Part shown: positions 56,497-64,000 of the stretch, piece by piece
Layout of the letters: the number at the start of each line of letters is the position of its first letter
Position numbering within the stretch: position 1 is the stretch's first letter
From: Leptolyngbya sp. CCY15150
GTDB lineage: Bacteria; Cyanobacteriota; Cyanobacteriia; RECH01
Assembly (NCBI RefSeq): GCF_016888135.1
Contig: NZ_JACSWB010000113.1
Location: forward strand, 42,049-106,048
DNA length: 64,000 bases
Direction of reading: 5' to 3'
Notes under the pieces: generated by a model
Databases searched by the model: none
What the model was told of the DNA's origin: nothing
Seen by the model: the letters and a program-made list of their open reading frames with translations, nothing else
Program-made: the position numbers and the translations under genes

Positions 56497-57834
56497 CTAG
56501 CAGCCACAGCCACCACTACTTGCTGCGTCTTCTTCTGCCTTAAAAATCTGCTTCAAATCATCCAAGACTCCCCCGGAAAGCACAGTATACCCATAAAGGG
56601 CAAATCGCTGCGCGAGATTGTAGGCATCGTGGTTGTTCTTGATATCTATCAGTGTTCGAATACCCCAACGGGTACGACCACCAGGTACAAAACAGCATAG
56701 AGTAGCAATGCCAATCGATTGATGCAGAACTGTGAAGCTGCTCATATCTGAAATTTGAATACCCAGAGACTGCTCAACAACTGGTATCCATATTCCACTA
56801 AAAATCGTTATGAAGATAAAGTATCCCAAACTTTTTCCCATACAAGCGGCCCATCCTTTCATCAACAGTTTTTCTTGCTCTAGGGATCCTTGTAGACCAT
56901 TCATGTCGTATTGACTGACTCGCCGTAGATCTTGTAGGGATGGAGTTAGACAAACCTGTTGCATCAATTGTCGTTCTAGACTAGTTGCTTCAGGTGGCAA
57001 CCACTTTGCGATAGCAAAAGTTCGATGTCGGACATTGAGATACAGATATCCTTGATATACCAGTTGCATAATCGCTAAGTCCACAGCTCGTGCTTTCCCA
57101 CCTTCTAAATAAGCCATCTGATATATATCCAGTTGAGGTCTTTGGGGTTGTTGGTCGGGACTTCGGATTATATAGCGTACTATCAGTCCAAGGATGGCAG
57201 AGCTACAAAGAGCAACAACAGACGGATTCATAGATACATAACTTGCCGCCGGTTCAATGGTAGACCCTTGTGCCGCACTGATCCAGCCAATGGTCACGAG
57301 GGCAATGATGCCAATGATGCTCAGAAGTTGGGCGAATTTTAGGTAAGAATATTGCTTGGGAATGACCCAATGATCGTTTAAGCTCACTCGCTGCATGTTG
57401 AGTTCTGTGCCAAACCGCACATCGGCTGGTGACCAAAGGTCAATGGGAGGAGAACCCCAAACCTGCTGATAGCTTGCGATGGTTTGCGCGTAGAGGCGAT
57501 GGAATTCTGCGCGCTCTAACCGTCCTCCCCGTGCTGGATGATGGTGTAGTGTCTTCCCCAACACCTTGGGGCAAAACTCGTTCCAATAGGACTGAGTGAG
57601 GAGCAAATGGGCGTGCCATACCTGGTCTACCTGATCAGAGGGTACCACTTGATGCTTAGCAACGACCGTGAGAAAGGCAAACTTTTTATACTCTGCGATC
57701 GCTCTCTGGGTGTAGGTTAGAGACCAACCCTGGTTTCTCATGAGCTGGCGAGTAAACCCAAACTCGTGGTTTGGGTCGTCTAGTTCAAATGCTTGTAGCC
57801 GCTGATAAAGGGCTGACTGGAACGTATCTAGCAT
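56497..57834 (-). CDS. TIGR04222-like membrane protein with N-terminal WHAHLL (DUF1399-like) domain
   Basis: 445 residues. The N-terminal domain (about 1-140) has VDQVWHAHLLLTQSYWNEF, the motif of glycine-rich-domain/DUF1399 proteins. TM helices lie near 168-188, 202-222, 325-345 and 362-380. The stretch YLEGGKARAVDLAIMQLVYQGYLYL and the C-terminal SSGGCGC are the marks of TIGR04222 membrane proteins. Function unknown. It diverges from the two-gene HTH/diiron-oxidase unit with 149 bp between the starts. The region is more A/T-rich than the flanks. Confidence 0.75.
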   Translation of the reverse strand: MLDTFQSALYQRLQAFELDDPNHEFGFTRQLMRNQGWSLTYTQRAIAEYKKFAFLTVVAKHQVVPSDQVDQVWHAHLLLTQSYWNEFCPKVLGKTLHHHPARGGRLERAEFHRLYAQTIASYQQVWGSPPIDLWSPADVRFGTELNMQRVSLNDHWVIPKQYSYLKFAQLLSIIGIIALVTIGWISAAQGSTIEPAASYVSMNPSVVALCSSAILGLIVRYIIRSPDQQPQRPQLDIYQMAYLEGGKARAVDLAIMQLVYQGYLYLNVRHRTFAIAKWLPPEATSLERQLMQQVCLTPSLQDLRRVSQYDMNGLQGSLEQEKLLMKGWAACMGKSLGYFIFITIFSGIWIPVVEQSLGIQISDMSSFTVLHQSIGIATLCCFVPGGRTRWGIRTLIDIKNNHDAYNLAQRFALYGYTVLSGGVLDDLKQIFKAEEDAASSGGCGC

Positions 57835-57983
57835 AGTTGCTAAACTTGGTGATAGGCTATAATCATCTTAAATTGCATCCAGAGATGAGTAAATATTGTG
57901 ACTATGTAGTGAAGTGTAATCAAGTGTAAGGGAGCTCCTGAATATCTTCTTTGCTTTTGTCTGTTTTCAAATGGTGACTGATT

Positions 57984-58886
57984 ATGAGTTGGACGTCTTT
58001 TTTGGAAGCACTTTGTAATTGTCAAGAGTATGGATTGACACCTCTTGAAGCGGAAGTAGTCATGTGTCTTCAAGAAGCTCAATGTCAAACTAAACGTGAA
58101 TTGCTAGAATTCTACATGCAGTCATACTCGACAATTGAAGAAGAAGCTTTTACCCAAAGACTGAAGAATATCTATAAAAAGTTTCAAATTGATGGGAAAG
58201 GGCATAAACTTCCGCAACTTCATAAGCGTTTAACTGAACAGTATCTTCAATATCAAAATAATGATATTTTCTTTTCAGAGATAGGCTTGAATTACATTTA
58301 TCCAAGTTTTCCTAGAGATGTCTTTGGAAAAGCCATTGATGATTTAATCAAATCAGATGCTTCAGACCATAAGCAAGTAGATATTCTCCAAACCTTTGCA
58401 CCCAATTTGAATGACTATTCTGACCATCTCATCCGGTGTCTTCAACATGGCGTTCAGATCAGGATATTACTAGCTTGGCCCTATTCTGAAGCAGCCAAGC
58501 TGAGAGAAGAAGTTCTGAGAAGATATGGTAATAACAGCATCGAGAATGAAATTAATATTCAAGATTGCGTGATTGCCAATCTGGAGACATTAGAAAACAT
58601 CATCAGAGTTTCAGGCACGTCTAAACCTATTGACATTAAGCTGTATGATACACTTCCTTCCCTAGCCATTTATCGCGCTGGTAGCTATATGTTGGCATCA
58701 CCTTTTCTGCACGGATCGCTTGCTATCAATACATTCCAGTTAGAGCTGACGCTAAACTCTGCCAATCAACTCATCACGCATACCTTACAAAAGGATTTTG
58801 AGTTGATGTGGCACGTTGCTCGTCGCTTTTATCCATATCCAAATCAAAATTGGAGAAACGATCTGAAAATCTTATTTACAAGTTGA
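57984..58886 (+). CDS. HTH plus PLD-like domain protein, unknown function
   Basis: 300 residues, soluble. The N-terminal about 90 residues (TPLEAEVVMCLQEAQ, EEAFTQRLKNIYKKFQIDG, KLPQLHKRLTEQY) look like the winged-helix domain found at the head of many cyanobacterial signalling/STAND proteins. Residues about 125-300 (VDILQTFAPNL, GVQIRILLAWPYSEAAKLREE, IKLYDTLPSLAIYRAGSYM, FELMWHVARRFYP) resemble a phospholipase-D-like sensor fold lacking HKD motifs. The following diiron-oxidase gene starts 5 nt after its stop, so the two are an operon. A regulatory or switch role is inferred. A/T-rich. Confidence 0.6.
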   Translation: MSWTSFLEALCNCQEYGLTPLEAEVVMCLQEAQCQTKRELLEFYMQSYSTIEEEAFTQRLKNIYKKFQIDGKGHKLPQLHKRLTEQYLQYQNNDIFFSEIGLNYIYPSFPRDVFGKAIDDLIKSDASDHKQVDILQTFAPNLNDYSDHLIRCLQHGVQIRILLAWPYSEAAKLREEVLRRYGNNSIENEINIQDCVIANLETLENIIRVSGTSKPIDIKLYDTLPSLAIYRAGSYMLASPFLHGSLAINTFQLELTLNSANQLITHTLQKDFELMWHVARRFYPYPNQNWRNDLKILFTS

Positions 58887-58891
58887 ACATT

Positions 58892-59662
58892 ATGATTGAA
58901 ACCCTCAATGATTTCGAGATTTCCTTAATTGCAAAGTTTAGAGCTCATCCATTGTTTAGTCAGATTGACGCGATCGCTTGGAAAGATTTACTTGCGGTGC
59001 TTATCCAGCGACGCTTTTTGTCCCTTTCTATCGTCAACCTTTACGAATTTGTGATTGATGCTCTGACTGATGAGCAGATCAAGCGAACGGTTAGAGGGAT
59101 TCTGAATGAAGAATTTCCACGCAATACAAAAGGGGTTCCCCTACCTTCTCATCGCGAGCTACTTTTTCAAGATCTGCTCAATCTAGGTGCAACGTCTGAC
59201 ATGATATTAATAACGCCGGAAACATCGACCACTCAAAAGGTTAGACATGAGAGCTATCAGCAGCTAGTCAGTTGTCTGGGAAAACAGCATGGTCAGGTGG
59301 GGCTGGTTGCATTTCTTCGCTTTTGGGCTGAGGTGCTGGTTTCAGTTGAGTATTCCTGTCTCTGGCAACGCATGTCTGAACGCCTATCCAACGGACAGTC
59401 ACGACATAAAATTAGATCGGAATTTTATTATTTCCATATGATCCATGACAGCAGACATTCAGATATTGGACAGGAAAGCATTCTAGGAGGGTTGACCCAT
59501 TCTCAAGAATTGGCCATTCATTTAAAGAGACTTATTTCATCTCAAGAAGCTCTAGCTTACTGCCTGAATCTTCAAGAGAATGCCTATCAGCTTAAATGTC
59601 AATTTTACGATCAGTTCATCAACGAGCGTCCCAACTTGCATCTTGCATACGCACAAACGTGA
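58892..59662 (+). CDS. DUF3865/CADD-like heme-oxygenase-fold diiron oxidase
   Basis: 256 residues, all-helical. The pattern Glu73/74, His87, Glu147 (or Glu153) and His182-x3-Asp186-x2-His189 (FHMIHDSRHSDIGQ) matches the metal ligands of CADD-type heme-oxygenase-like diiron oxidases. The overall sequence recalls DUF3865, known to me from a Nostoc crystal structure. Such enzymes oxidise small amines, fatty acids or their own side chains. The ATG at 58892 is preferred to an upstream in-frame ATG at 58808 that would overlap the previous gene deeply. Substrate unknown; it is co-transcribed with the HTH/PLD-like protein. Confidence 0.7.
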   Translation: MIETLNDFEISLIAKFRAHPLFSQIDAIAWKDLLAVLIQRRFLSLSIVNLYEFVIDALTDEQIKRTVRGILNEEFPRNTKGVPLPSHRELLFQDLLNLGATSDMILITPETSTTQKVRHESYQQLVSCLGKQHGQVGLVAFLRFWAEVLVSVEYSCLWQRMSERLSNGQSRHKIRSEFYYFHMIHDSRHSDIGQESILGGLTHSQELAIHLKRLISSQEALAYCLNLQENAYQLKCQFYDQFINERPNLHLAYAQT

Positions 59663-59688
59663 GGCGGTTCAATGGGCTTGTCGCAGCT

Positions 59689-59910
59689 ATGAACATTCAA
59701 CCGGACTTCATAGTCCAGCTGCATCGCAACCAGGTTAGTGGGTAGGTGCTGGCGATCGCCCTTGCAGATCGAATCCATCCCATCATCGCCCATACAGACA
59801 CGCTGGTGACTAGACGTCGCGCCCATACCAGCAAAACCCGTCTGCGTATGAAGTCCAGTGAGTCGGTGACGGCTGGCTTAGACTGTATAGCCGTGCTTTT
59901 AAGCACCTAG
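59689..59910 (+). pseudogene. Broken gene starting MNIQPDFIVQL (copy 2 of the duplicated start)
   Basis: An ATG frame encoding MNIQPDFIVQLHRNQVSG meets an in-frame TAG at 59743-59745, then stays open for 54 more codons (VLAIALADRIHPII...) to a TAG at 59908-59910. That TAG shares CTAG with the stop of the convergent gene. The opening 32 bases are conserved at the protein level with 56451-56482. I do not recognise the product. It may be a remnant, or only the first 11 codons may be meaningful. Confidence 0.35.
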
Positions 59911-60434
59911 CCTTTATGTCTTGCCAGTCCATCAGGCTGCATCGTTAACCCAGACGCGATCGCCTCTTGATGCATGGTTGCCATGTGCAGTTCCACCACC
60001 GCCTGTCCATCTAACCTATGGTGCCACACCAAGAGCGATCGCCCCTCGAATCGACCAACAGCGGCGCAGTTGAGGGGTAGCCCTATCAATTGATGGGGGG
60101 GCGTGGGGGTGATCAAGGGAACTAGGTCAGCAAGATGGGCCGCAGGGTAGGCGATCGCCGTTAACCAGGGCAGCGATCGCACCCAACTCCCAGCCGTTGC
60201 CGCCTGAAGGGCCGCGATGAGGGCAGATTCGTCCCCCTGCCAACGGAGGCGAAAGTTGTTTTCACAGAGCCGTAGCAAGCTGCCGGATGCGCCCTGCCAC
60301 TGCACAGATGTGGACTGAAACGGCGCAATGCGATTCACCTGGGAGCCAAAGAGGGCGATCGCGCCCTGCAAACCATCCTGTCCGGCTAGATCAATCAACG
60401 GCATTTGACGTAAATCAACGGCTGCGTAGGTCAT
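59907..60434 (-). CDS. Small partner of the DUF1989-GcvT protein (sarcosine-oxidase-gamma-like?)
   Basis: 175 residues, soluble. It overlaps the upstream fusion gene as ATGA (60431-60434), so it is coupled to it. Segments LLRLCENNFRLRWQGDESALIAALQAA and FEGRSLLVWHHRLDGQAVVELHMAT, and its position after a GcvT-fold protein, recall the SoxG subunit or the folate-binding YgfZ-like fold. This is a weak resemblance. It is best called a conserved partner of unknown function. Confidence 0.6.
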   Translation of the reverse strand: MTYAAVDLRQMPLIDLAGQDGLQGAIALFGSQVNRIAPFQSTSVQWQGASGSLLRLCENNFRLRWQGDESALIAALQAATAGSWVRSLPWLTAIAYPAAHLADLVPLITPTPPHQLIGLPLNCAAVGRFEGRSLLVWHHRLDGQAVVELHMATMHQEAIASGLTMQPDGLARHKG

Positions 60435-62281
60435 ACCCGCACTCGACTTTTTTTAGGATCAAACGCTGCCAAGGGGCCCACCGTCGCAGCAATGCGGCGC
60501 TTCATGCCGTCCATCACGCCCACCTCTAACACCGTGCCATCATCGGCATAGTCCGGCACAATCTGGGCCATGGCAATACTGCGGTTGAGGATGGGCGAAA
60601 ACGTGGCGCTGGTGACCTGGCCAATCCGACCGCGATCGCCCCGTGGGTAAATACACTGACCATGACAGGCCACCTCATGACCCTCCAGCACCAGCCCCAC
60701 GGCTACCCGAGGCGGATAAGGCTTGATCCGTTCCAGCGCTGTACGACCGATAAAGTCGGGTTTAGATTTCATTGCCACCGCCCAGCCAATGCCCGCTTGA
60801 TAGGGCGACACCAGCTCATCAAATTCAATCCCTGGTGCCAACAGGCCAGCTTCAATGCGGGCTCGATCCAGGGCCGCCATGCCCATGGGTAAAAGATCAA
60901 AGGGTTGCCCGGCGGTCATCAACCGCTGCCATAGATCCGCGCCGTGGCGGGGATGAACAAAGAGTTCATAGCCCAGTTCTCCTGTGTAGCCGGTGCGGGA
61001 GATCACCACGGGGATTCCACTTACCGTGGCCGCAGCAAAGCGGAAATATCCTAGGTTTTCTAGGGACGTCAGCCCACTAGCAGGGGCAAACTCCGTGAGC
61101 GATCGCAGCAGATGGCGCGACTCAGGGCCCTGCACCGCTAGATTATGCCAGCGATCGCTCACCGGCTCCACGGTTACCCGTAGCCCCAACTGCTCCGCCA
61201 CCCGCCGCAGGTAGTCCCCATCGCGATCGCAGTTGCCCACATAGCGAAACTCGTTTTCTCCTAGGCGAAACACAATGCCATCGTCCACCATGCCGCCGTG
61301 GCGGTTGAGCAAACAGCCATAGCCCGACTGCCCCACAGCAAAGGCTGCTACATTGCGGGAAAAAACCTGCTGCAGGAACGGTAGAGCATCTGCGCCAGCG
61401 ATCTCAAATTTGCGCAGGGCCGACAGATCCATGAGCACCACCCGCTCCCGCAGCGCCCAATATTCATCATGCACACCGTGATGGGCAAAGCGATTGGGCA
61501 CCCAAAAGCCGTTGTAGTCCGAGAGGTCTTGGGTGAGGCGCTGAATGCAGGGGGTAAACGCGCTGGGTTGGGTGAGGCGCAGACCCGACTCCGCCGTGGC
61601 GCGGCGGCCAATGGCCTTTGGAAAGGATTCCCCTCGGTCATAAATACGTACATGGATCTCCGTCGGCTGCCAGCCATTGGCCGGATCAATGTCATCAGGG
61701 CAGGCGGAGCTAGCACAGAGCAGATCCTCATGGGCTCGCAGCAGCACATAGTCCCCCGCCCGCGACCAGGATTCTCCGGACGCGATCGCCCCAGAATCAT
61801 CCACAGCGGTATTAAAAAAGAAGTTGATCGCCGCCCAGCCAAGACGGGGCGCAATGCCGTAGGGCTGCAGCACGCTGTTGAAATTATCGCTACAGCTTGG
61901 ATGACCGGGATAACCCGCATCTTCGTAATATTTCGCCGTGCAGGCCAGGACAAAGCTATCATGCCGACCACAGGTATCCTGAATCACCTCCACCAAGGGA
62001 CGCATTCGGTTGGAGAAATACTTACCATGTAAGCCAATGGTGGGAATGGCTAAGTTATTCAGGGTGCGGGTGACCGTGCTATCTAGCTCCTCGCTCATAT
62101 CCGCCGCCGCAAAGGCCAGGAAATCTGAACATTGTGATCCTCGCACATCTAAAATTTGCAGATACTGTCCTGCTTGAACAGGATAGGCGATCGCTGTTCC
62201 TGGGGCAATGCGATAGTCTGCCACCACCTGTCCTAGGGGTGCGAGGTTGTCACCTGAGATGGATTCTACGGTTGCTACCAT
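60431..62281 (-). CDS. DUF1989 (carboxyguanidine deiminase-like) fused to GcvT aminomethyltransferase
   Basis: 616 residues. The N-terminal domain (about 20-230) is DUF1989/urea-carboxylase-associated, with possible metal ligands in DTCGRHDSFVLAC (104, 107), GYPGHPSCSDNFN (127, 130) and LCASSACPDD (189, 194). In known pathways two DUF1989 subunits (CgdAB) deiminate carboxyguanidine. The C-terminal part (about 255-610) is a full GcvT fold: GMVDDGIVFRLGENEFRYVGN, ISRTGYTGELGYEL and GRIGQVTSATFSP. GcvT proteins transfer or oxidise one-carbon units on tetrahydrofolate. Coupled to a glutamine amidotransferase (7-nt overlap) and a small partner (4-nt overlap). The combined reaction is unknown to me. 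Confidence 0.85.
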   Translation of the reverse strand: MVATVESISGDNLAPLGQVVADYRIAPGTAIAYPVQAGQYLQILDVRGSQCSDFLAFAAADMSEELDSTVTRTLNNLAIPTIGLHGKYFSNRMRPLVEVIQDTCGRHDSFVLACTAKYYEDAGYPGHPSCSDNFNSVLQPYGIAPRLGWAAINFFFNTAVDDSGAIASGESWSRAGDYVLLRAHEDLLCASSACPDDIDPANGWQPTEIHVRIYDRGESFPKAIGRRATAESGLRLTQPSAFTPCIQRLTQDLSDYNGFWVPNRFAHHGVHDEYWALRERVVLMDLSALRKFEIAGADALPFLQQVFSRNVAAFAVGQSGYGCLLNRHGGMVDDGIVFRLGENEFRYVGNCDRDGDYLRRVAEQLGLRVTVEPVSDRWHNLAVQGPESRHLLRSLTEFAPASGLTSLENLGYFRFAAATVSGIPVVISRTGYTGELGYELFVHPRHGADLWQRLMTAGQPFDLLPMGMAALDRARIEAGLLAPGIEFDELVSPYQAGIGWAVAMKSKPDFIGRTALERIKPYPPRVAVGLVLEGHEVACHGQCIYPRGDRGRIGQVTSATFSPILNRSIAMAQIVPDYADDGTVLEVGVMDGMKRRIAATVGPLAAFDPKKSRVRV

Positions 62282-63021
62282 TCAATATCTCCTGCTCTGG
62301 CAGTCTCAGACGATTGAGCGATCGCTACGAAATTTTCAAACAGGATACGAGCATCGCGGGCCATGGCGGTAGCCTGATCATAGACAGCCTGATGAAACGC
62401 CTCCCGTCCTGCCACGCCAAGCGATCGCTCTAGCTCTTGCCGATAGTCGGGAATGGAGACCCAGCGATCCATCACCGCCGGGGTGACTTCACTGTGAAAC
62501 TGTAGACCAAAGGCGCGATCGCCCACCGCATAGATCTGGACGGGGCACTGGGGTGAACTGGCTAACACCGTCGCTCCGGGTGGCAGGTGCAGCACCGCCT
62601 GGCCATGCCATTGAAAGACGTTGGGTTGCACATCCAGCCCTTGGAGGAGGGGATGCTGTTGCCCGGCTGGATTGAGGGTAATGGACAACAGGCCCACTTC
62701 GGGCTGGTTTATGAATCCCACCCGTCCCCCCGTGGCTGCGGCTAGCATTTGCGCGCCCAAACAGGTGCCAAAATAGGGCAGCCCCATTTGCACCGCCCTT
62801 TGGATAAACGCCAGTTCATCGGCAATCCATGGGCAATGCTCTACATCCTCCACGTTCATCGGCCCGCCCATGACCCATAGGCCGTCGTAGAGTTGGGGAT
62901 CGGGGAAGCGATCGCCCTTGGCTAGTTCAACGTAGTCTACGTCAATGCCTGCATCGAGACAAAACTGTTCATAGATACCGAAGCCTTCCGACCTCGTATG
63001 TTTGATCACCAGAAATTTCAT
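62275..63021 (-). CDS. Class-I glutamine amidotransferase (GMP synthase-like)
   Basis: 248 residues. The triad is present: Cys87 in FGTCLGAQMLA, His176 and Glu178 in GLQFHSEVT; the GGPMNVED loop is typical of GATase1 proteins annotated as GMP synthase-like. Such proteins release ammonia from glutamine or hydrolyse gamma-glutamyl amides such as gamma-glutamyl-putrescine. No synthetase domain follows, so it acts with a partner or as a hydrolase. It is the first gene of the operon and overlaps the DUF1989-GcvT gene by 7 nt. Confidence 0.9.
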   Translation of the reverse strand: MKFLVIKHTRSEGFGIYEQFCLDAGIDVDYVELAKGDRFPDPQLYDGLWVMGGPMNVEDVEHCPWIADELAFIQRAVQMGLPYFGTCLGAQMLAAATGGRVGFINQPEVGLLSITLNPAGQQHPLLQGLDVQPNVFQWHGQAVLHLPPGATVLASSPQCPVQIYAVGDRAFGLQFHSEVTPAVMDRWVSIPDYRQELERSLGVAGREAFHQAVYDQATAMARDARILFENFVAIAQSSETARAGDIEW

Positions 63022-63109
63022 AGCCGGTCTAGTCCATGCGATCGCTTCCTACCCTAGCGCAACGATCCACAAAAAACTGTCAGAATGAACAATATCCTAG
63101 AATCAATCC

Positions 63110-63781
63110 CTAGAAGGAATTTGGGGCGATCGCGCCGAGTTGGCTACGGCTAGGATCTTCGGGGAACACGGGACAGCCTTCGGCAGTGCAAGCAGATCGT
63201 AGGCGATCAATGGAAAGTCCAGTGAACTGAGCAATTGAATCCAGCTCAGAATCAATCAAATAACTCGCACCACGCTGGATTTCTTCCGCCCGCTCTTCAG
63301 TCATGCCAGGAGGTTTTTTTGTGTCCGTACTTCCACAGGTTGATGTCAACACCCCGGCCACAAAATTGCAGCGGCTGGGGGTGAGGTAGGGCGATTGCTC
63401 ACTCTTCGGCGCAACCGACTCAACAAACCGAGTGAGGCTATCAATCAAATCTTGGGCTTCGGGGGACACGGACTCTCGCTGCAGCAAGGGACGGACGCCA
63501 TTCATGGGTGGTGGATCACACGTCCGCAACAATCTTTCCCCATGCTCTTGGTAAAACCGTCGCGCCTCCATGGGGTCGGCTACAATCCGCTCCACTTGGT
63601 CTTCTGGAATCCCCCAAGCCTTCGACCATTCCGTAATAGTGGCTGCCTTGGGCGATCGCTGCCTCCCACTCAAGTAGCGAGAGAACTGCGATGGGTTCAT
63701 CCCTAGCGCTCCAGCGACGACCCATTGATCGTCGTGAAACCGAAAATACCGAAGCAACGCAACCAACCCTTCTGCAGCCAT
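63110..63781 (-). CDS. Helix-turn-helix regulator, unknown
   Basis: 223 residues from the ATG at 63781 (MAAEGLVALLRYF); an in-frame ATG at 63868 adds residues without family character. An XRE-like HTH spans about 10-65 (HDDQWVVAGALGMNPSQFSRYLSGRQRSPKAATI). The C-terminal part has several Cys (CNFVAGVLTSTCGS, SACTAEGCPVF), perhaps a metal or redox site. It lies 88 bp upstream of the amidotransferase operon on the same strand and could regulate it; this is inference. Confidence 0.65.
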   Translation of the reverse strand: MAAEGLVALLRYFRFHDDQWVVAGALGMNPSQFSRYLSGRQRSPKAATITEWSKAWGIPEDQVERIVADPMEARRFYQEHGERLLRTCDPPPMNGVRPLLQRESVSPEAQDLIDSLTRFVESVAPKSEQSPYLTPSRCNFVAGVLTSTCGSTDTKKPPGMTEERAEEIQRGASYLIDSELDSIAQFTGLSIDRLRSACTAEGCPVFPEDPSRSQLGAIAPNSF

Positions 63782-63883
63782 ACATGTACCTCTCTGGTCA
63801 GAAAAAATCGTAAGGCGTACAAAAAGAATAGCCGTAGGACAGGAACGTCCAAGCCTGAAATAAGCCATCAGGAAAAAACGAAA

Positions 63884-63901
63884 GGGAGCTACTTAGCTCC
63901 C
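63884..63901 (-). terminator. Rho-independent terminator facing left
   Basis: GGGAGCTA CT TAGCTCCC forms a perfect 8-bp stem; on the minus strand it is followed by TTTCGTTTTTTCC. It would end a minus-strand gene lying beyond the right edge, now separated from it by the element at 63904. Confidence 0.7.
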
Positions 63902-63903
63902 CA

Positions 63904-64000
63904 CTAGGGCGTGTTTTAAAACCTTTTGGCATACTGGTAAGTAGTGTAGCTACCTGATAGATGTCCATGACTAACCAATCCCTCAGAACTATCCGCCGAG
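63904..64000 (+). mobile_element. Left end of an IS5-like element (family 3), cut by the window edge
   Basis: CTAG (63904-63907) then GGCGTGTTTTAAAAC (63908-63922), identical to the inverted end of the miniature element at 51609. An ATG at 63961 opens a frame (MSMTNQSLRTIRR) that runs off the edge and could be the transposase start. Only about 90 bp are visible, so it may be a full IS or another miniature copy. Confidence 0.5.

Noticed and set aside
59611..59906. Two minus-strand open frames of about 70 codons after the diiron oxidase gene
   Set aside because: They overlap the real 3' end and each other's antisense and have no family features; codon pattern favours the plus-strand remnant.
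61348..62032. Long open frames on both strands inside the DUF1989-GcvT gene
   Set aside because: Shadow frames of a GC-rich coding region; they lack start context and family features.

Overview
The window comes from a cyanobacterium. The octamer GCGATCGC (HIP1) recurs throughout coding and non-coding DNA on both strands. Other cyanobacterial marks are a CHASE2 hybrid kinase beside a DUF928 protein, a DapL aminotransferase, a membrane fatty acid desaturase and several families of small palindromic dispersed repeats. A nifV-like homocitrate synthase hints at a diazotroph, but no other nif gene is present. I cannot name the genus. No rRNA, tRNA or CRISPR array was recognised.

Layout. 0-2.5 kb: a K+ channel followed by a coupled pair (2H phosphoesterase, nucleotidyltransferase). 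2.6-9.8 kb (minus): a REC-GGDEF-EAL protein, a large CHASE2-PAS hybrid kinase and a DUF928 secreted protein, with a 135-bp transposon-like repeat in between. 10-15.3 kb (minus): a tight nucleotide-sugar operon rfbF-rfbC-SAF oxidoreductase-SDR-ugd. 16-20.4 kb: a small membrane protein, a REC-PAS histidine kinase and a transglutaminase-like membrane protein. 20.5-24.5 kb (minus): arsenite efflux (arsR, acr3) and a stand-alone EF-G. 25-29.4 kb: an EamA transporter, a PyrE-like PRTase, an orphan NMT1-type lipoprotein, a PleD-like diguanylate cyclase and a ribbon-helix-helix protein. 29.8-35.1 kb (minus): an ABC exporter operon and uraD. 35.9-38.7 kb: an MBOAT acyltransferase and its SGNH-like partner. 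38.9-43.9 kb (minus): metX, metY, a GPH-type symporter and a coiled-coil protein. 44-50 kb (plus): dapL, a ferric-reductase/NOX-like protein, nifV and an M17 aminopeptidase. 50.5-52.5 kb: a desaturase and a secreted protein. 52.5-63 kb: a 5-oxoprolinase/hydantoinase, an A+T-rich block, and a coupled operon of a glutamine amidotransferase, a DUF1989-GcvT fusion and a small partner. The right edge holds an HTH regulator and the start of an IS5-like element.

The least conventional stretch is 56.2-63 kb. One part is the two-gene unit of an HTH/PLD-like protein and a DUF3865/CADD-like diiron oxidase, which lies inside a block bounded by two copies of the same short coding start (MNIQPD...). The other is the DUF1989-aminomethyltransferase fusion operon, which looks like an uncharacterised one-carbon or guanidino/amide-nitrogen pathway. 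At least four dispersed-repeat families are present. Two elements sit between genes that look like operon partners, and one sits exactly on a stop codon.
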